Shown here one piece after another: positions 51,618 to 60,106 of a stretch of DNA of 64,000 bases. The DNA comes from Modestobacter sp. VKM Ac-2985. Lineage in GTDB: Bacteria; Actinomycetota; Actinomycetes; Mycobacteriales; Geodermatophilaceae. The stretch is taken from the NCBI RefSeq assembly GCF_026967925.1, contig NZ_JAPVBI010000001.1, positions 1,511,894 to 1,575,893 of the forward strand. The letters are read 5' to 3'. The translations under genes and the position numbers were made by a program. A model generated the notes under the pieces. It did not search any database and was not told the origin of the DNA. It was given only the letters and a program-made list of their open reading frames with translations. Positions within the stretch are counted from its first letter, which is position 1. Each line of letters begins with the position of its first letter.

Positions 51618-53000
51618 TCAGTTGTGCGCGTGCAGCGGCTTGCCGGCCAGGACCAGCGCCGCCTCGCCGAGGGCCTCGCTCAGCGTCGGGTGCGGGTGGA
51701 TCAGCTGGGCGACCTCTTCCGGCAGGGCCTCCCAGTTGTAGACCAACTGGGCCTCGGCGATCATGTCGCCGACCCGGCTGCCGACCATGTGCACGCCGAC
51801 CACCGGACCGTTGCCGGCGACGCGGATCAGCTTGACCGCACCGGCCGTCTTCAGGATCGCGGCCCGGCCGTTGCCGGCCAGGTCGTAGGTGGCGACCTCG
51901 ATCTCGCCGTGCTTCTCCTTGGCCTGGGCCTCGGTCAGACCGACGGAGGCGACCTCGGGCTCGGAGTAGGTGACCCGCGGGACGCCCGCGTAGTCGATCG
52001 GCACGACCGGCAGCCCGGCGAGGCGCTCGGCCACGAGGATCCCCTCCCCGAAGCCGACGTGCGCCAGCTGCAGGGTCGGGATCAGGTCGCCGACGGCGGA
52101 GATGGTCGGCACGTTGGTCTGGCAGTACTCGTCGACGAGGACGTAGCCGCGGTCCATGGCGACACCGGCCTCCTCGTAGCCCAGGCCCTGGCTGACCGGG
52201 CCGCGGCCGACGGCGACGAGCACCAGCTCGGCCTCGTACTCTTTGCCGTTCTCCAGGGCGACCTTCACGCCGTCGGCGGTGGTCTGCACGCTGGCGACCC
52301 GACTGCCCAGGGAGAAGTCGATCTTGCGCCGGCGGAACGCACGCTCCAGCAGCTTGGAGGACGACTCGTCCTCCAGCGGGACCAGGTGGGGCAGGCCCTC
52401 GACGATGGTCACGTCGACGCCGAAGGACTTCCACGCGCTGGCGAACTCGCAGCCGATGACCCCGCCACCGAGGACGATCGCCGAGGCCGGCACCCGGTCG
52501 AGCTTCAGCGCGTGGTCGCTGGTGATGACCTTGGTGCCGTCGATCTCGATGCCCGGCAGCGAGCGGGCGTAGGAGCCGGTGGCGAGCAGGACGTGCTTGC
52601 CCTCGAACGTCTGGTCGCCCACCTGGACGGCGGTGGGGGAGACGAGCTTGCCTTCGCCGGTGACGTAGTTGATCCCGCGGCTCTTGATCAGGCCCTGCAG
52701 GCCCTTGTGGTTCTTGGAGATGACGCCGTCCTTGTAGGCGTTCACCCCGTCCATGTCGATGCCCGACAGGGTCGACTTGACGCCGAACTGCTCGCCCTCG
52801 CGGGCGTTGTCGGCGACCTCGGCGGTGTGCAGCAGGGCCTTGGTCGGGATGCAGCCGCGGTGCAGGCAGGTGCCACCGACCTTGTCGCGCTCGATCAGGA
52901 CGACGGACATGCCCAGCTCCGCCGCGCGCAGTGCGGCGGCGTAGCCACCCGAGCCACCACCGAGGATGACCAGGTCAGCGGGGGTGGTCGGTGCGCTCAC
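51618..53000 (-). CDS. lpdA: dihydrolipoyl dehydrogenase (E3)
   Basis: A 460-residue flavoprotein that reoxidises dihydrolipoamide with NAD+. FAD motif LVILGGGSGGYAAALRAAELG, redox disulfide GGTCLHRGCIPTK, NAD motif IVLGGGVIGCEFASAWKSFG, FAD-contact TISAVGDLIPTLQLAHVGFGEG, and the active-site base HPHPTLSEALGEAA near the carboxy end are all intact. Length is normal. It is upstream of sucB in the same operon, separated by 78 bases containing a 25-base direct repeat. It also serves glycine cleavage, for which gcvT lies nearby. Confidence 0.97.
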   Translation of the reverse strand: MSAPTTPADLVILGGGSGGYAAALRAAELGMSVVLIERDKVGGTCLHRGCIPTKALLHTAEVADNAREGEQFGVKSTLSGIDMDGVNAYKDGVISKNHKGLQGLIKSRGINYVTGEGKLVSPTAVQVGDQTFEGKHVLLATGSYARSLPGIEIDGTKVITSDHALKLDRVPASAIVLGGGVIGCEFASAWKSFGVDVTIVEGLPHLVPLEDESSSKLLERAFRRRKIDFSLGSRVASVQTTADGVKVALENGKEYEAELVLVAVGRGPVSQGLGYEEAGVAMDRGYVLVDEYCQTNVPTISAVGDLIPTLQLAHVGFGEGILVAERLAGLPVVPIDYAGVPRVTYSEPEVASVGLTEAQAKEKHGEIEVATYDLAGNGRAAILKTAGAVKLIRVAGNGPVVGVHMVGSRVGDMIAEAQLVYNWEALPEEVAQLIHPHPTLSEALGEAALVLAGKPLHAHN

Positions 53001-53159
53001 GGCTGCTCCTCAGTGCTGGGTGGCCCGGAGTCCTCCGGGCACGGCGATCCTGCGCGTGCCCATCCTGCCACTCCCGGGAACGACGCGTTCGGATGCTCCG
53101 TTGCACTGCTCGAGTGCGTCGCGGAGCAGCCCGCGACCGGCGAGGACTGGAGCAGTGCG

Positions 53160-53522
53160 ATGGGGCTGATCGACCGGCTGCGTGGCCGCCGCGGGAGCAG
53201 CGGGGCCGCCGGGAAGGGCCGTGGCCGGCGCGGCACGCTCGACCGCGCCTCGGGGTCGGCGGACCTGAGCCACCTGGAGCAGTTCGTCGCCACCCGGCGG
53301 GGTGTCGAGGGGTACGTCGAGCCGCGCACGACGGTGACCGAGACGACGATCCTGCTGGTCGCCGCCGACGGGGAGTGGACACGTCGGCGGATCGACGGCC
53401 CGGAGACCGCTCGCAAGCTGTCCCGGGACCTCGCCGTCCCGGTCTACGACGCGCAGATCACCGGCTACCCGCAGCGGATGCGCGACTGGAGCGCCCGCCA
53501 GAAGGCGGCCGACAAGCTCTAG
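53160..53522 (+). CDS. conserved actinobacterial protein, unknown function
   Basis: A 120-residue soluble protein: basic, Gly/Arg-rich start (MGLIDRLRGRRGSSG), then a conserved body (HLEQFVATRRGVEGYVEP, TVTETTILLVAADGEWTRRRI, VPVYDAQITGYPQRMRDWSARQ). The same arrangement occurs beside lpd and pepA in Streptomyces, where it has loosely been called an oxidoreductase without support. No catalytic motif is visible. GGAG seven bases before the ATG supports the start. Divergent from lpdA and convergent with pepA. Confidence 0.82.
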   Translation: MGLIDRLRGRRGSSGAAGKGRGRRGTLDRASGSADLSHLEQFVATRRGVEGYVEPRTTVTETTILLVAADGEWTRRRIDGPETARKLSRDLAVPVYDAQITGYPQRMRDWSARQKAADKL

Positions 53523-53527
53523 CGGAC

Positions 53528-53558
53528 GGCCCCCCACCCCGTTGAGGGGCAGGGGGCC
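53528..53558. terminator. bidirectional terminator hairpin
   Basis: GGCCCCC and CCCC on the left pair with GGGG and GGGGGCC on the right, with a small internal mismatch, between the convergent 53160-53522 and pepA genes. Confidence 0.55.
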
Positions 53559-53564
53559 ATCGGC

Positions 53565-55079
53565 TCACTGGGCTGCGATCAGGCCCTCGATCGTGGCCAG
53601 CAGGGTGCGGACCGGGACACCGGTGCCGCCCTTGGGCGTGTAGCCCCAGGGCGCCCCGGTGTTGTAGGCCGGACCGGCCACGTCGATGTGCGCCCAGGGC
53701 AGGCCGGCCGGCACGAACTCGGACAGGAAGTGCCCGCCCACGAGCATCCCGCCCATCCGGTCGGCGTTCGCGTTGACCATGTCCGCGATCGGGGAGTCCA
53801 GCCCGCGGCGCAGCTCCGGCGGCAGCGGCATCGCCCACATCGGCTCCCCGCTGCGCCGGCTGGCCGCGACGACGGCGTCCCGCAGGTCGTCGCTGCCCAT
53901 CACGCCGGCGGTGCGGGTGCCCAGGGCGACCAGCTGCGCGCCGGTCAGCGTCGAGGTCTCCAACAGGTGGGCGGGGGAGTCCTCGACGGCCCGGCAGATG
54001 GCGTCGGCGAGCACGACCCGGCCCTCGGCGTCGGTGTTCGTGATCTCCGCCTTCTTGCCGTTGCGGAACGTCACCACGTCGGCCGGGCGGTAGGCCGTGC
54101 CGCTGGGCATGTTCTCGGCGATCGGCACGGTGGCGGTCACGTCGACCGGGAGACCGAGCTCGGCGACCAGGCAGATGGTGGCGATCACGGCCGCGGCACC
54201 GGCCATGTCGCTCTTCATGTCCTCCATCTTCGCGGCGGGCTTGATCGAGATGCCGCCGGAGTCGAAGGTGATGCCCTTGCCGACCAGGGCCACGCTCGTC
54301 CTGGCCTTCTTGCCCTTGTACTCCAGGCGCAGCAGCCGCGGCCCGCGGCTGGAGCCGCCGCCGACGGCGAGGATGCCGCCGTACCCGCCAGCGGCCAGGG
54401 CCTTCTCGTCGAGCACCTCGACCGACAGCCCGGCCTTCTTGCCCGCGGCGGCACCCCGGGCGGCGAGCTCCGCCGGGTACAGGTCGTTGGGCGGGCTGTT
54501 GACCAGGTCACGGACCAGGGCCACGGCGGTGGCGACCGCGCGCACGCGGGCCAGCGGTGCCTTGGCGGCGCCGGCGTCGGGGACGACGAGCTCCACCGAG
54601 GACGGCGGGGCGGGGCGGTCCGCCGGGAGGTCGGACTTGTAGGCGGTGAACTCGTACGCCCCCAGCAGCGACCCCTCGCCCACGGCGTGCAGCCGCTCGG
54701 CGTCCGGCGCCCCGCCCACGGCGGCGAGCAGGCTGACCAGTGAGCTGCGGCCGGTCAGCGCGCGACTGGCGGCACCGGCGGCCCGGCGGACCGCCTCGGC
54801 CGGGTACGAGCCGTCGGCCTGCGGGGCGCCCAGCCCGGCCACGGCCACGACCGGGAAGGGACCCTGGCCGAAGGTGGGCAGCTTGGTGACCTCGTCCTCG
54901 GCTCCCCGGGCGCCGAGATCGGCCAGCGCGGCGAGGAGCCGGCCACCGAGGAGCCGGTCGACCGCGTCGGCACCGGGCGTGGACACCAGGCCGGCGGGTC
55001 CCTTGCCGACCCCGACGACGACGGCGTCGGCGGTCAGCTTCTCGAGCGGGCGGTCGGTGGCGGAGATGGTAGGCGGCAC
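53565..55079 (-). CDS. pepA: leucyl aminopeptidase (M17)
   Basis: A 504-residue cytosolic M17 aminopeptidase releasing amino-terminal residues from peptides. The di-metal site is complete: VGKGITFDSGGISIKP (Lys, Asp), MEDMKSDMAGAAAV (Asp), NTDAEGRVVLADA (Asp, Glu and the catalytic Arg). The amino domain (residues 1-180) is the usual macro-like domain. The start is a leaderless GTG 6 bases after TACGAT; longer upstream frames lack coding character. Divergent from gcvT, with which it shares a 69-base promoter region. Confidence 0.96.
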   Translation of the reverse strand: MPPTISATDRPLEKLTADAVVVGVGKGPAGLVSTPGADAVDRLLGGRLLAALADLGARGAEDEVTKLPTFGQGPFPVVAVAGLGAPQADGSYPAEAVRRAAGAASRALTGRSSLVSLLAAVGGAPDAERLHAVGEGSLLGAYEFTAYKSDLPADRPAPPSSVELVVPDAGAAKAPLARVRAVATAVALVRDLVNSPPNDLYPAELAARGAAAGKKAGLSVEVLDEKALAAGGYGGILAVGGGSSRGPRLLRLEYKGKKARTSVALVGKGITFDSGGISIKPAAKMEDMKSDMAGAAAVIATICLVAELGLPVDVTATVPIAENMPSGTAYRPADVVTFRNGKKAEITNTDAEGRVVLADAICRAVEDSPAHLLETSTLTGAQLVALGTRTAGVMGSDDLRDAVVAASRRSGEPMWAMPLPPELRRGLDSPIADMVNANADRMGGMLVGGHFLSEFVPAGLPWAHIDVAGPAYNTGAPWGYTPKGGTGVPVRTLLATIEGLIAAQ

Positions 55080-55085
55080 CCGACG

Positions 55086-55091
55086 ATCGTA
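55086..55091 (-). promoter_or_regulatory. leaderless minus-10 box of pepA
   Basis: TACGAT on the minus strand, 6 bases before the GTG at 55079. Confidence 0.55.
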
Positions 55092-55135
55092 AGGAGGTGG
55101 TGAGGACGGCGTACGACCGGCAGGTCTCCGACCAC

Positions 55136-55141
55136 TAGCGT
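55136..55141 (+). promoter_or_regulatory. leaderless minus-10 box of gcvT
   Basis: TAGCGT 7 bases before the GTG at 55149. A leaderless message leaves no room for a glycine riboswitch. Confidence 0.55.
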
Positions 55142-55148
55142 GCTGACG

Positions 55149-56267
55149 GTGAGCCCCCTGACCTCCCCGCTGCACGATCGCCACGTCGCCGCCGGCGCGA
55201 AGTTCGCCGACTTCGGTGGCTGGTCCATGCCGATCGAGTACGCCGGTGGTGGCGTGCTGGCCGAGCACACCGCCGTCCGGGAGGGGGTCGGGCTCTTCGA
55301 CGTCTCGCACCTGGGCACCGGCACGGTGCGTGGCCCGGGGGCCGCCGAGTTCGTGAACGCCTGCCTGACCAACGACCTGGGGAAGATCGGGCCCGGGCAG
55401 GCCCAGTACACGCTGTGCTGCCTCCCCGACGGTGAGCCGCAGGCCGGCGGAGTGGTCGACGACCTGATCGCCTACCTGCACGGCGCGGACGACGTCCTGC
55501 TCGTGCCGAACGCCGCCAACGCCGCCGACGTGCTGGCCCGGCTCTCGGCCGAGGCGCCGGCGGGGGTCACCGTCACCGACCGGCACACCGACGTCGCTGT
55601 CCTGGCGCTGCAGGGTCCGCGTTCACCCGAGGTGCTGGCGGCGGTCGGCCTGCCCGGCGGGCTGTCCTACATGTCCTTCGCGGAGACGCCCGGCTCCGGC
55701 GGGGACGAGGTCACGGTCTGCCGCACCGGCTACACCGGCGAGCACGGCTACGAGCTGCTCGTCGCCGCCGGCCGGGCCGCCCAGCTCTGGGATGCGCTGC
55801 TGGCCGCCGGTGCGCCCGAGCAGATCCGGCCGTGCGGTCTCGGCGCCCGGGACACCTTGCGCACCGAGATGGGCTACCCGCTGCACGGCCACGAGCTGTC
55901 GCGGGACATCACCCCCAACCAGGCGCGGTCGGGCTGGGCCGTGGGCTGGGGCAAGAGCGCCTTCTGGGGGCGCGAGGCGCTGCTGGCGGAGAAGGCGGCC
56001 GGCCCGGCCCGTCAGCTGTGGGGTCTGCAGGCGCCCGGTCGGGGCATCCCGCGGCCCGGGATGCTCGTGCTCGGTGCCGACGGCTCGCGGATCGGGGAGG
56101 TCACCAGCGGCACGTTCTCCCCGACCCTGCGAACCGGGATCGCGTTGGCGCTGCTGGACCGGGCCGCCGGTGTCGCCGAGGGGGCAGAGGTCGCCGTCGA
56201 CGTGCGGGGGCGGCCTCAGGCGGTCGTCGTGCGCCGTCCGCCCTTCGTGCCCTCGCACGTCCGCTGA
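55149..56267 (+). CDS. gcvT: aminomethyltransferase, glycine cleavage T protein
   Basis: A 372-residue tetrahydrofolate-dependent aminomethyltransferase, moving the methylene group from lipoyl-GcvH to folate during glycine breakdown. Signatures: [81 protein letters not shown] and [22 protein letters not shown]. Length is normal. No gcvH or gcvP in the window. The partner E3 subunit is LpdA. The start is set by TAGCGT at leaderless spacing. Confidence 0.96.
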   Translation: MSPLTSPLHDRHVAAGAKFADFGGWSMPIEYAGGGVLAEHTAVREGVGLFDVSHLGTGTVRGPGAAEFVNACLTNDLGKIGPGQAQYTLCCLPDGEPQAGGVVDDLIAYLHGADDVLLVPNAANAADVLARLSAEAPAGVTVTDRHTDVAVLALQGPRSPEVLAAVGLPGGLSYMSFAETPGSGGDEVTVCRTGYTGEHGYELLVAAGRAAQLWDALLAAGAPEQIRPCGLGARDTLRTEMGYPLHGHELSRDITPNQARSGWAVGWGKSAFWGREALLAEKAAGPARQLWGLQAPGRGIPRPGMLVLGADGSRIGEVTSGTFSPTLRTGIALALLDRAAGVAEGAEVAVDVRGRPQAVVVRRPPFVPSHVR

Positions 56268-56283
56268 GGCGCCGCCCGGCCCG

Positions 56284-57441
56284 TCACGTGGCCGGCACGG
56301 GCGGGTCGGGCACCTCGTCGGCGACCACGGCGTCCCGCTTGCCCATCGGCTCCGGGTCGCCCTGGGTGGTGTCCCGCGCGGTCTGGTGCTCGGTCTCGGC
56401 GTTGATCTCCGCGCCCAGCAGCACCAGGTAGCAGGTCAGGTACAGCCACAGCATCAGCACGATGACGCCGGCGATGGCGCCGTAGGTCTCGTTGTAGGAG
56501 CCGAAGTTGTTGACGTAGAAGCTGAACGCGACGCTGACGACCGCCCAGATGACGGTCACCACCAGGGAGCCCAGGCTCACCCAGCGGATCTTCGGCGCAT
56601 CCCGGTCCGGGGCGGCCCGGTAGAGGACGGCCAGCGAACCGATCACCACCGCCAGCAGCAGCACCCAGCGCAGGACCTGGGCGAGCACCGTGCCGACACC
56701 GCCCAGCGGGAGGACGTCCAGCACGACCGGGACCACGGCGATGAGCGCGAAGGTGAACAGCACGAACACGATCGCGCCCAGGGTGAGGGCCAGGGACAGT
56801 GCGCGCAGCTTGAGGAAGTTGCGGGTCTCGACCTCGTCGTAGGCGATGTTCACCGCCTTCACCAGGTTGTTGACGCCGCCGGACGCCGTCCACAGTGCGC
56901 CGAGCACCGAGGCGATCAACCCGAAGGTGAGTGCCCCGCCGGCGTTGCTGGTGATGTCGGTCAGCTGCTCGGTGAGGATGTCCTGGGCGCTCTCCGGGAG
57001 CTGGTCGGACAGCGACTCGATCTGCGCGGCCACCTGCTCGGGGGAGGCGACGAGGCCGTAGATGGAGATGGTCGCGATCAGCGCCGGGAAGATCGAGAGG
57101 AAGGCGAAGAAGGCCACCCCACCGGCGATGATCGGCATGTTGTCGGCGTTGTTCTCCGCCCAGGACCGCTTGACGATCTGCAGCCAACCGCGCTTCGGGA
57201 TGTCGGTCGGGCGGTCGGCGTCGATGCCCGGCATCTCCTGGGAGTCGGGGACCTCCGGGGCCGGCCGGGTCGCTTCGCGCCGCTCCCCGCGGACGACGGC
57301 CGACGACGAGGCGCCGCTGCCCTCGCCGTTGCCGGCGACACGCGCCTCCGCGGCCCGCTGTGCGGCCCGCCGCTCGGCCTTCTCCTGGACCCGCGCGCGG
57401 ATGTTCTCCACGGCGCTGCCCTGCCGCCCGTCGTCGACCAT
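56284..57441 (-). CDS. YihY/virulence factor BrkB family membrane protein
   Basis: A 385-residue protein with a long charged amino tail (about 90 residues). The BrkB core of six membrane helices follows: RSWAENNADNMPIIAGGVAFFAFLSIFPALIA, the GGVNNLVKAVNIAYDE segment, VWAVVSVAFSFYVNNFGSYNETYGAIAGVIVLMLWLYLTCYLVLLGAEINAE. The last segment is the most conserved family signature. The transported substrate is unknown. Two ATGs three codons apart are possible; GAGGGG favours the one giving MVDDGRQG. It lies downstream of the holin-like/DUF3618 pair across a hairpin. Confidence 0.92.
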   Translation of the reverse strand: MVDDGRQGSAVENIRARVQEKAERRAAQRAAEARVAGNGEGSGASSSAVVRGERREATRPAPEVPDSQEMPGIDADRPTDIPKRGWLQIVKRSWAENNADNMPIIAGGVAFFAFLSIFPALIATISIYGLVASPEQVAAQIESLSDQLPESAQDILTEQLTDITSNAGGALTFGLIASVLGALWTASGGVNNLVKAVNIAYDEVETRNFLKLRALSLALTLGAIVFVLFTFALIAVVPVVLDVLPLGGVGTVLAQVLRWVLLLAVVIGSLAVLYRAAPDRDAPKIRWVSLGSLVVTVIWAVVSVAFSFYVNNFGSYNETYGAIAGVIVLMLWLYLTCYLVLLGAEINAETEHQTARDTTQGDPEPMGKRDAVVADEVPDPPVPAT

Positions 57442-57477
57442 CGGTCCCATCCCCTCGTCTCGGGTCTGCAGGTGGAA

Positions 57478-57506
57478 CGGTGGGGCCCGGCGTCCGGGCC
57501 CCACCG
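57478..57506 (-). terminator. hairpin between DUF3618 and BrkB genes
   Basis: CGGTGGGGCCCGG pairs exactly with CCGGGCCCCACCG around CGT; may terminate the upstream pair or attenuate BrkB expression. Confidence 0.55.
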
Positions 57507-57511
57507 GCGGC

Positions 57512-58186
57512 TCAGCGGGTCAGCTGTGCCAGCGTCCGCCGCCACCCGGAGCGACGGCGCGGCAGCCGCCGGCCGGCAGCCCGCTGGGTCGCCGAGACCC
57601 GCTTCACCGCGACGCGCTCACCGGCTCGCAGCCGGGCAGCAGCGGCCTGCTGCGTGGCGGACAGCTGCTTCGAGGCCGCCCGCTCCGCGGCGGAGAGCTG
57701 CTTGGTGGTGCTGCGGGTGCGGGCGCTGAGGCTCGCGACCGCAGCCTTCCGGCGGGCCTCGGCCCGCTTGGCCGCCTTCGTGCGGGCGGCAGCACGCTCC
57801 TTGCCGGCGCGCTTCGCGGCCTTCTGCGCGGCTGCCCGACGTCGGGCGGCCTCCTTGGCCGCCGCGCGCTCGGCTGCGGTCTGCCGACGCTTCCGTCGCC
57901 AGGCGAGCAGCCCGACGAGCGCGGTGAGGGCGGCCACGCCGCCACCGATGACGGCGGGCGGGTTCTCCCGGTAGGTCTCGACCGCGGTGTCCTTGGTCCG
58001 GTTGGCGCTCTCCAGCGCCGAGCTCTTGGCCTGGTCCACACGTTCCTGGGCCCGGGCCGGGACGTCGAGCCGGTGGCTGAGCTCGTCGACCGTGCGACCG
58101 AGCTGCTCCCGGGTCTGCTCGATGTCGGCGCGGATCGCATCGGGGTCGGGCTTGCCCCCCGAGGTCCTGTCGTCGGGTCCGGTCAT
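57512..58186 (-). CDS. DUF3618 protein with histone-H1-like tail
   Basis: A 224-residue protein. The first 50 residues are the DUF3618 motif (IRADIEQTREQLGRTVDELSHRLDVPARAQERV). A single membrane helix comes next (PPAVIGGGVAALTALVGLLAW). About 125 residues of Ala/Arg/Lys-rich sequence with repeats such as AAERAA, AKRA and QLSA follow; the tail resembles histone H1 or HupB tails and could bind nucleic acid or anionic surfaces (inference). Start ATG overlaps the stop of the holin-like gene (ATGA), so translation is coupled. Confidence 0.88.
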   Translation of the reverse strand: MTGPDDRTSGGKPDPDAIRADIEQTREQLGRTVDELSHRLDVPARAQERVDQAKSSALESANRTKDTAVETYRENPPAVIGGGVAALTALVGLLAWRRKRRQTAAERAAAKEAARRRAAAQKAAKRAGKERAAARTKAAKRAEARRKAAVASLSARTRSTTKQLSAAERAASKQLSATQQAAAARLRAGERVAVKRVSATQRAAGRRLPRRRSGWRRTLAQLTR

Positions 58187-58626
58187 CGGGACGCACTCTC
58201 CTTCACGGTGGCGACGTCGGTCTTGATGCTCGAGATGGCCTCGGTCGGCACCGGCGGCGCTGCCTGCTGGACGTCCTTCTTCCCGATCAGGGCCAGCACG
58301 CCGGCGACCGCGAACAGCACCACGGCGACGATGACGGCGGCCAACCAGCCCGGGAGGGCGAGGGCGAGGGCGAGGACGGCGGCGGCGACGAGCACCTGGA
58401 GTCCGAGGAAGCCGAGCAGCCCGGCGCCGCCGAAGAGACCGGCCCCCAGGCCGAACTTCTTCGCCTTGGCGCCGACCTCGACCTGGGCCAGGCGGATCTC
58501 GTCCCGGACCAGGGTGGTCAGCTGGTCGGACAGCTGACCGATCAGCTGGCCGGTGGATGCGTTCTCGGGTGCGGGCGGAGGTGTCTCCACCCGGCTGGCG
58601 CCGGCGCCCATGGTGAGCTGGCTCAT
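58183..58626 (-). CDS. phage-holin-superfamily membrane protein (host type)
   Basis: A 147-residue protein with an amphipathic amino helix (LIGQLSDQLTTLVRDEIRLAQVEV) and two closely spaced membrane helices (residues about 60-110), the pattern of actinobacterial holin superfamily III proteins. These host genes always accompany DUF3618 genes and are not prophage remnants; role probably in envelope stress (inference). Start ATG with GGAGG four bases upstream. It heads a coupled pair, with a GGTTT-N15-GGGCAT stress-type promoter 34 bases ahead. Confidence 0.85.
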   Translation of the reverse strand: MSQLTMGAGASRVETPPPAPENASTGQLIGQLSDQLTTLVRDEIRLAQVEVGAKAKKFGLGAGLFGGAGLLGFLGLQVLVAAAVLALALALPGWLAAVIVAVVLFAVAGVLALIGKKDVQQAAPPVPTEAISSIKTDVATVKESASR

Positions 58627-58666
58627 TCGTCCTCCGCGGTCTCGGGCGTGGGTGGTGTCCTGCACC

Positions 58667-58692
58667 ATGCCCGGGTGCTTACCGCGTAAACC
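58667..58692 (-). promoter_or_regulatory. sigma-B/sigma-F-like promoter of the holin-like operon
   Basis: On the minus strand GGTTT (58692-58688), 15 bases, GGGCAT (58672-58667), close to the GTTT/GGGTAT consensus. Confidence 0.5.
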
Positions 58693-58769
58693 AAGATCGC
58701 CAATGCGTGCACCGGAGCAGTTGGCCCGGAGCCGCTCTGTCCGGGGCTGCCCCGGGGCCGCGGGGTCGC

Positions 58770-58775
58770 TAGCCT
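58770..58775 (+). promoter_or_regulatory. leaderless minus-10 box
   Basis: TAGCCT 6 bases before the ATG at 58782. Confidence 0.5.
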
Positions 58776-58781
58776 GCCGCC

Positions 58782-58994
58782 ATGAGCTGGACCTGGCAGC
58801 TGGAAGACCCCTCGGGTGCACCGATCGACCCTGCCGCGCTCGGGGTGGAGGTGCCCGAGTGCGACAACCAGGGCGACGCCGAGTCCTGGCTGGGGGAGGC
58901 CTGGCGCGACCTGCTGGAGCGCGGGGTCGCCACGGTGACGCTGCAGGAGGACGGGGAGCGGGTGTACGGCCCGATGGGCCTGGCGGCCAGCTGA
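58782..58994 (+). CDS. small acidic conserved protein
   Basis: A 70-residue protein, MSWTWQLEDPSGAPID with an acidic centre (ECDNQGDAESWLGEAWRDLLERGVATVTLQEDGERVYGPMGL). The WL.E.WR.L...G...V.L..DG..VYGPM pattern recurs in small actinobacterial proteins of unknown function and is probably a compact alpha/beta fold. A leaderless start is supported by TAGCCT, and a terminator hairpin follows within 3 bases, so it is a complete single-gene unit. Confidence 0.8.
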   Translation: MSWTWQLEDPSGAPIDPAALGVEVPECDNQGDAESWLGEAWRDLLERGVATVTLQEDGERVYGPMGLAAS

Positions 58995-58996
58995 AC

Positions 58997-59027
58997 CGGG
59001 GCGGACGCCGCAACGACGTCCGCCCCG
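58997..59027 (+). terminator. terminator hairpin
   Basis: CGGGGCGGAC pairs exactly with GTCCGCCCCG around an 11-base loop right after the small acidic gene. Confidence 0.55.
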
Positions 59028-59071
59028 TGTCCTCGTCCCGATCCCCGTGCTGAGCTCGGGAGAGGGCTCCG

Positions 59072-60055
59072 TCAGCCCCGGGAGGTCTTGGCGGGGTCGC
59101 GCACCACCACGTCGCCCAGGGCCTCGTCGATGCGGGTCATGACCTCCGGCGGCAGCTGGACGCCGGCGGCCTTGACGTTGTCGTGCACCTGCTCGGGGCG
59201 GCTGGCGCCGATGATCGCCGCGGCCACGTTCGTGTTCTGCAGGACCCAGGCCACCGCCAGCTGTGCCATCGACAGGCCCAGCTCGTCGGCGATGGGCCGC
59301 AGCTGCTGGACGCGGGTGAGCACGTCGTCGGTCAGGTAGTCCTTCATCGACCCGCCCACGGTGGCGTGCCCGCCGCGGCTGTCTGCCGGTGGCTGCTGAC
59401 CGGGCAGGTACTTGCCGGTGAGCACGCCCTGGGCCAGCGGCGACCAGACGATCTGGGAGAGGCCCTCCTGCTCGCTGGTGGGCACCACCTCCGACTCGAT
59501 GACCCGCCACAGCATCGAGTACTGGGGCTGGTTGCTGATCAGCTGCACCTTGAGCTCCCGGGCGAGCTCGGCCGCGGCGGCGATCTCCTCGGCGCGCCAC
59601 TCCGACACGCCGAGGTAGAGGACCTTGCCCTGGCGCACCAGGTCGGCGAAGGCGGTCATCGTCTCCTCCAGCGGCACCGAGGAGTCGTACCGGTGGGCCT
59701 GGTACAGGTCGACGTAGTCGGTCTGCAGCCGCTTCAGCGAAGCGTTGCAGCTCTCGATGACGTGCTTGCGGGACAGTCCGCGGTCGTTGGCCCCCGGGCC
59801 GGTGGGCCAGTAGACCTTCGTGAAGATCTCCAGGCCCTCACGGCGCTGGCCGGCCAGCGCCCGGCCGAGGACCGACTCGGCCTTCGTGCCGGCGTAGACG
59901 TCGGCGGTGTCGAAGGTGGTGATCCCCGCGTCGAGGGCGGCCCGCACGCAGGCGTGGGCGGCGTCCTCCTCGACCTGGCTGCCGTGGGTGAGCCAGTTGC
60001 CGTAGGCGATCTCGGAGATGGTCAGGCCGGAACGGCCGAGGCGTCGTGTGTGCAC
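59072..60055 (-). CDS. aldo/keto reductase family oxidoreductase
   Basis: A 327-residue NADPH-dependent aldo/keto reductase close in pattern to the Kv-beta/YghZ group. TFDTADVYAGTKAESVLGRAL contains the catalytic Asp and Tyr; TKVYWP contains the Lys and DLYQAHRYD the His. SNQPQYSMLWRVIE and AAIIGASRPEQVHDN follow. Substrate not assignable. The start is a leaderless GTG (MHTRRLGRSGL), 7 bases after TAGTGT. Neighbours are unrelated single genes. Confidence 0.93.
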   Translation of the reverse strand: MHTRRLGRSGLTISEIAYGNWLTHGSQVEEDAAHACVRAALDAGITTFDTADVYAGTKAESVLGRALAGQRREGLEIFTKVYWPTGPGANDRGLSRKHVIESCNASLKRLQTDYVDLYQAHRYDSSVPLEETMTAFADLVRQGKVLYLGVSEWRAEEIAAAAELARELKVQLISNQPQYSMLWRVIESEVVPTSEQEGLSQIVWSPLAQGVLTGKYLPGQQPPADSRGGHATVGGSMKDYLTDDVLTRVQQLRPIADELGLSMAQLAVAWVLQNTNVAAAIIGASRPEQVHDNVKAAGVQLPPEVMTRIDEALGDVVVRDPAKTSRG

Positions 60056-60062
60056 GGCCGGG

Positions 60063-60068
60063 ACACTA
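60063..60068 (-). promoter_or_regulatory. leaderless minus-10 box
   Basis: TAGTGT on the minus strand, 7 bases before the GTG at 60055. Confidence 0.5.
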
Positions 60069-60106
60069 CTTAGCGCGGCTCAGCAACCGTGAGCAGCGGC
60101 CTTCGT

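Noticed and set aside
55080-55148. Glycine riboswitch before gcvT
   Set aside because: The 69-base divergent region is filled by two leaderless promoters; there is no space for an aptamer.
58183-58626. Prophage remnant suggested by a holin-like protein
   Set aside because: No other phage genes; the holin-superfamily plus DUF3618 pair is a common host arrangement in actinobacteria.
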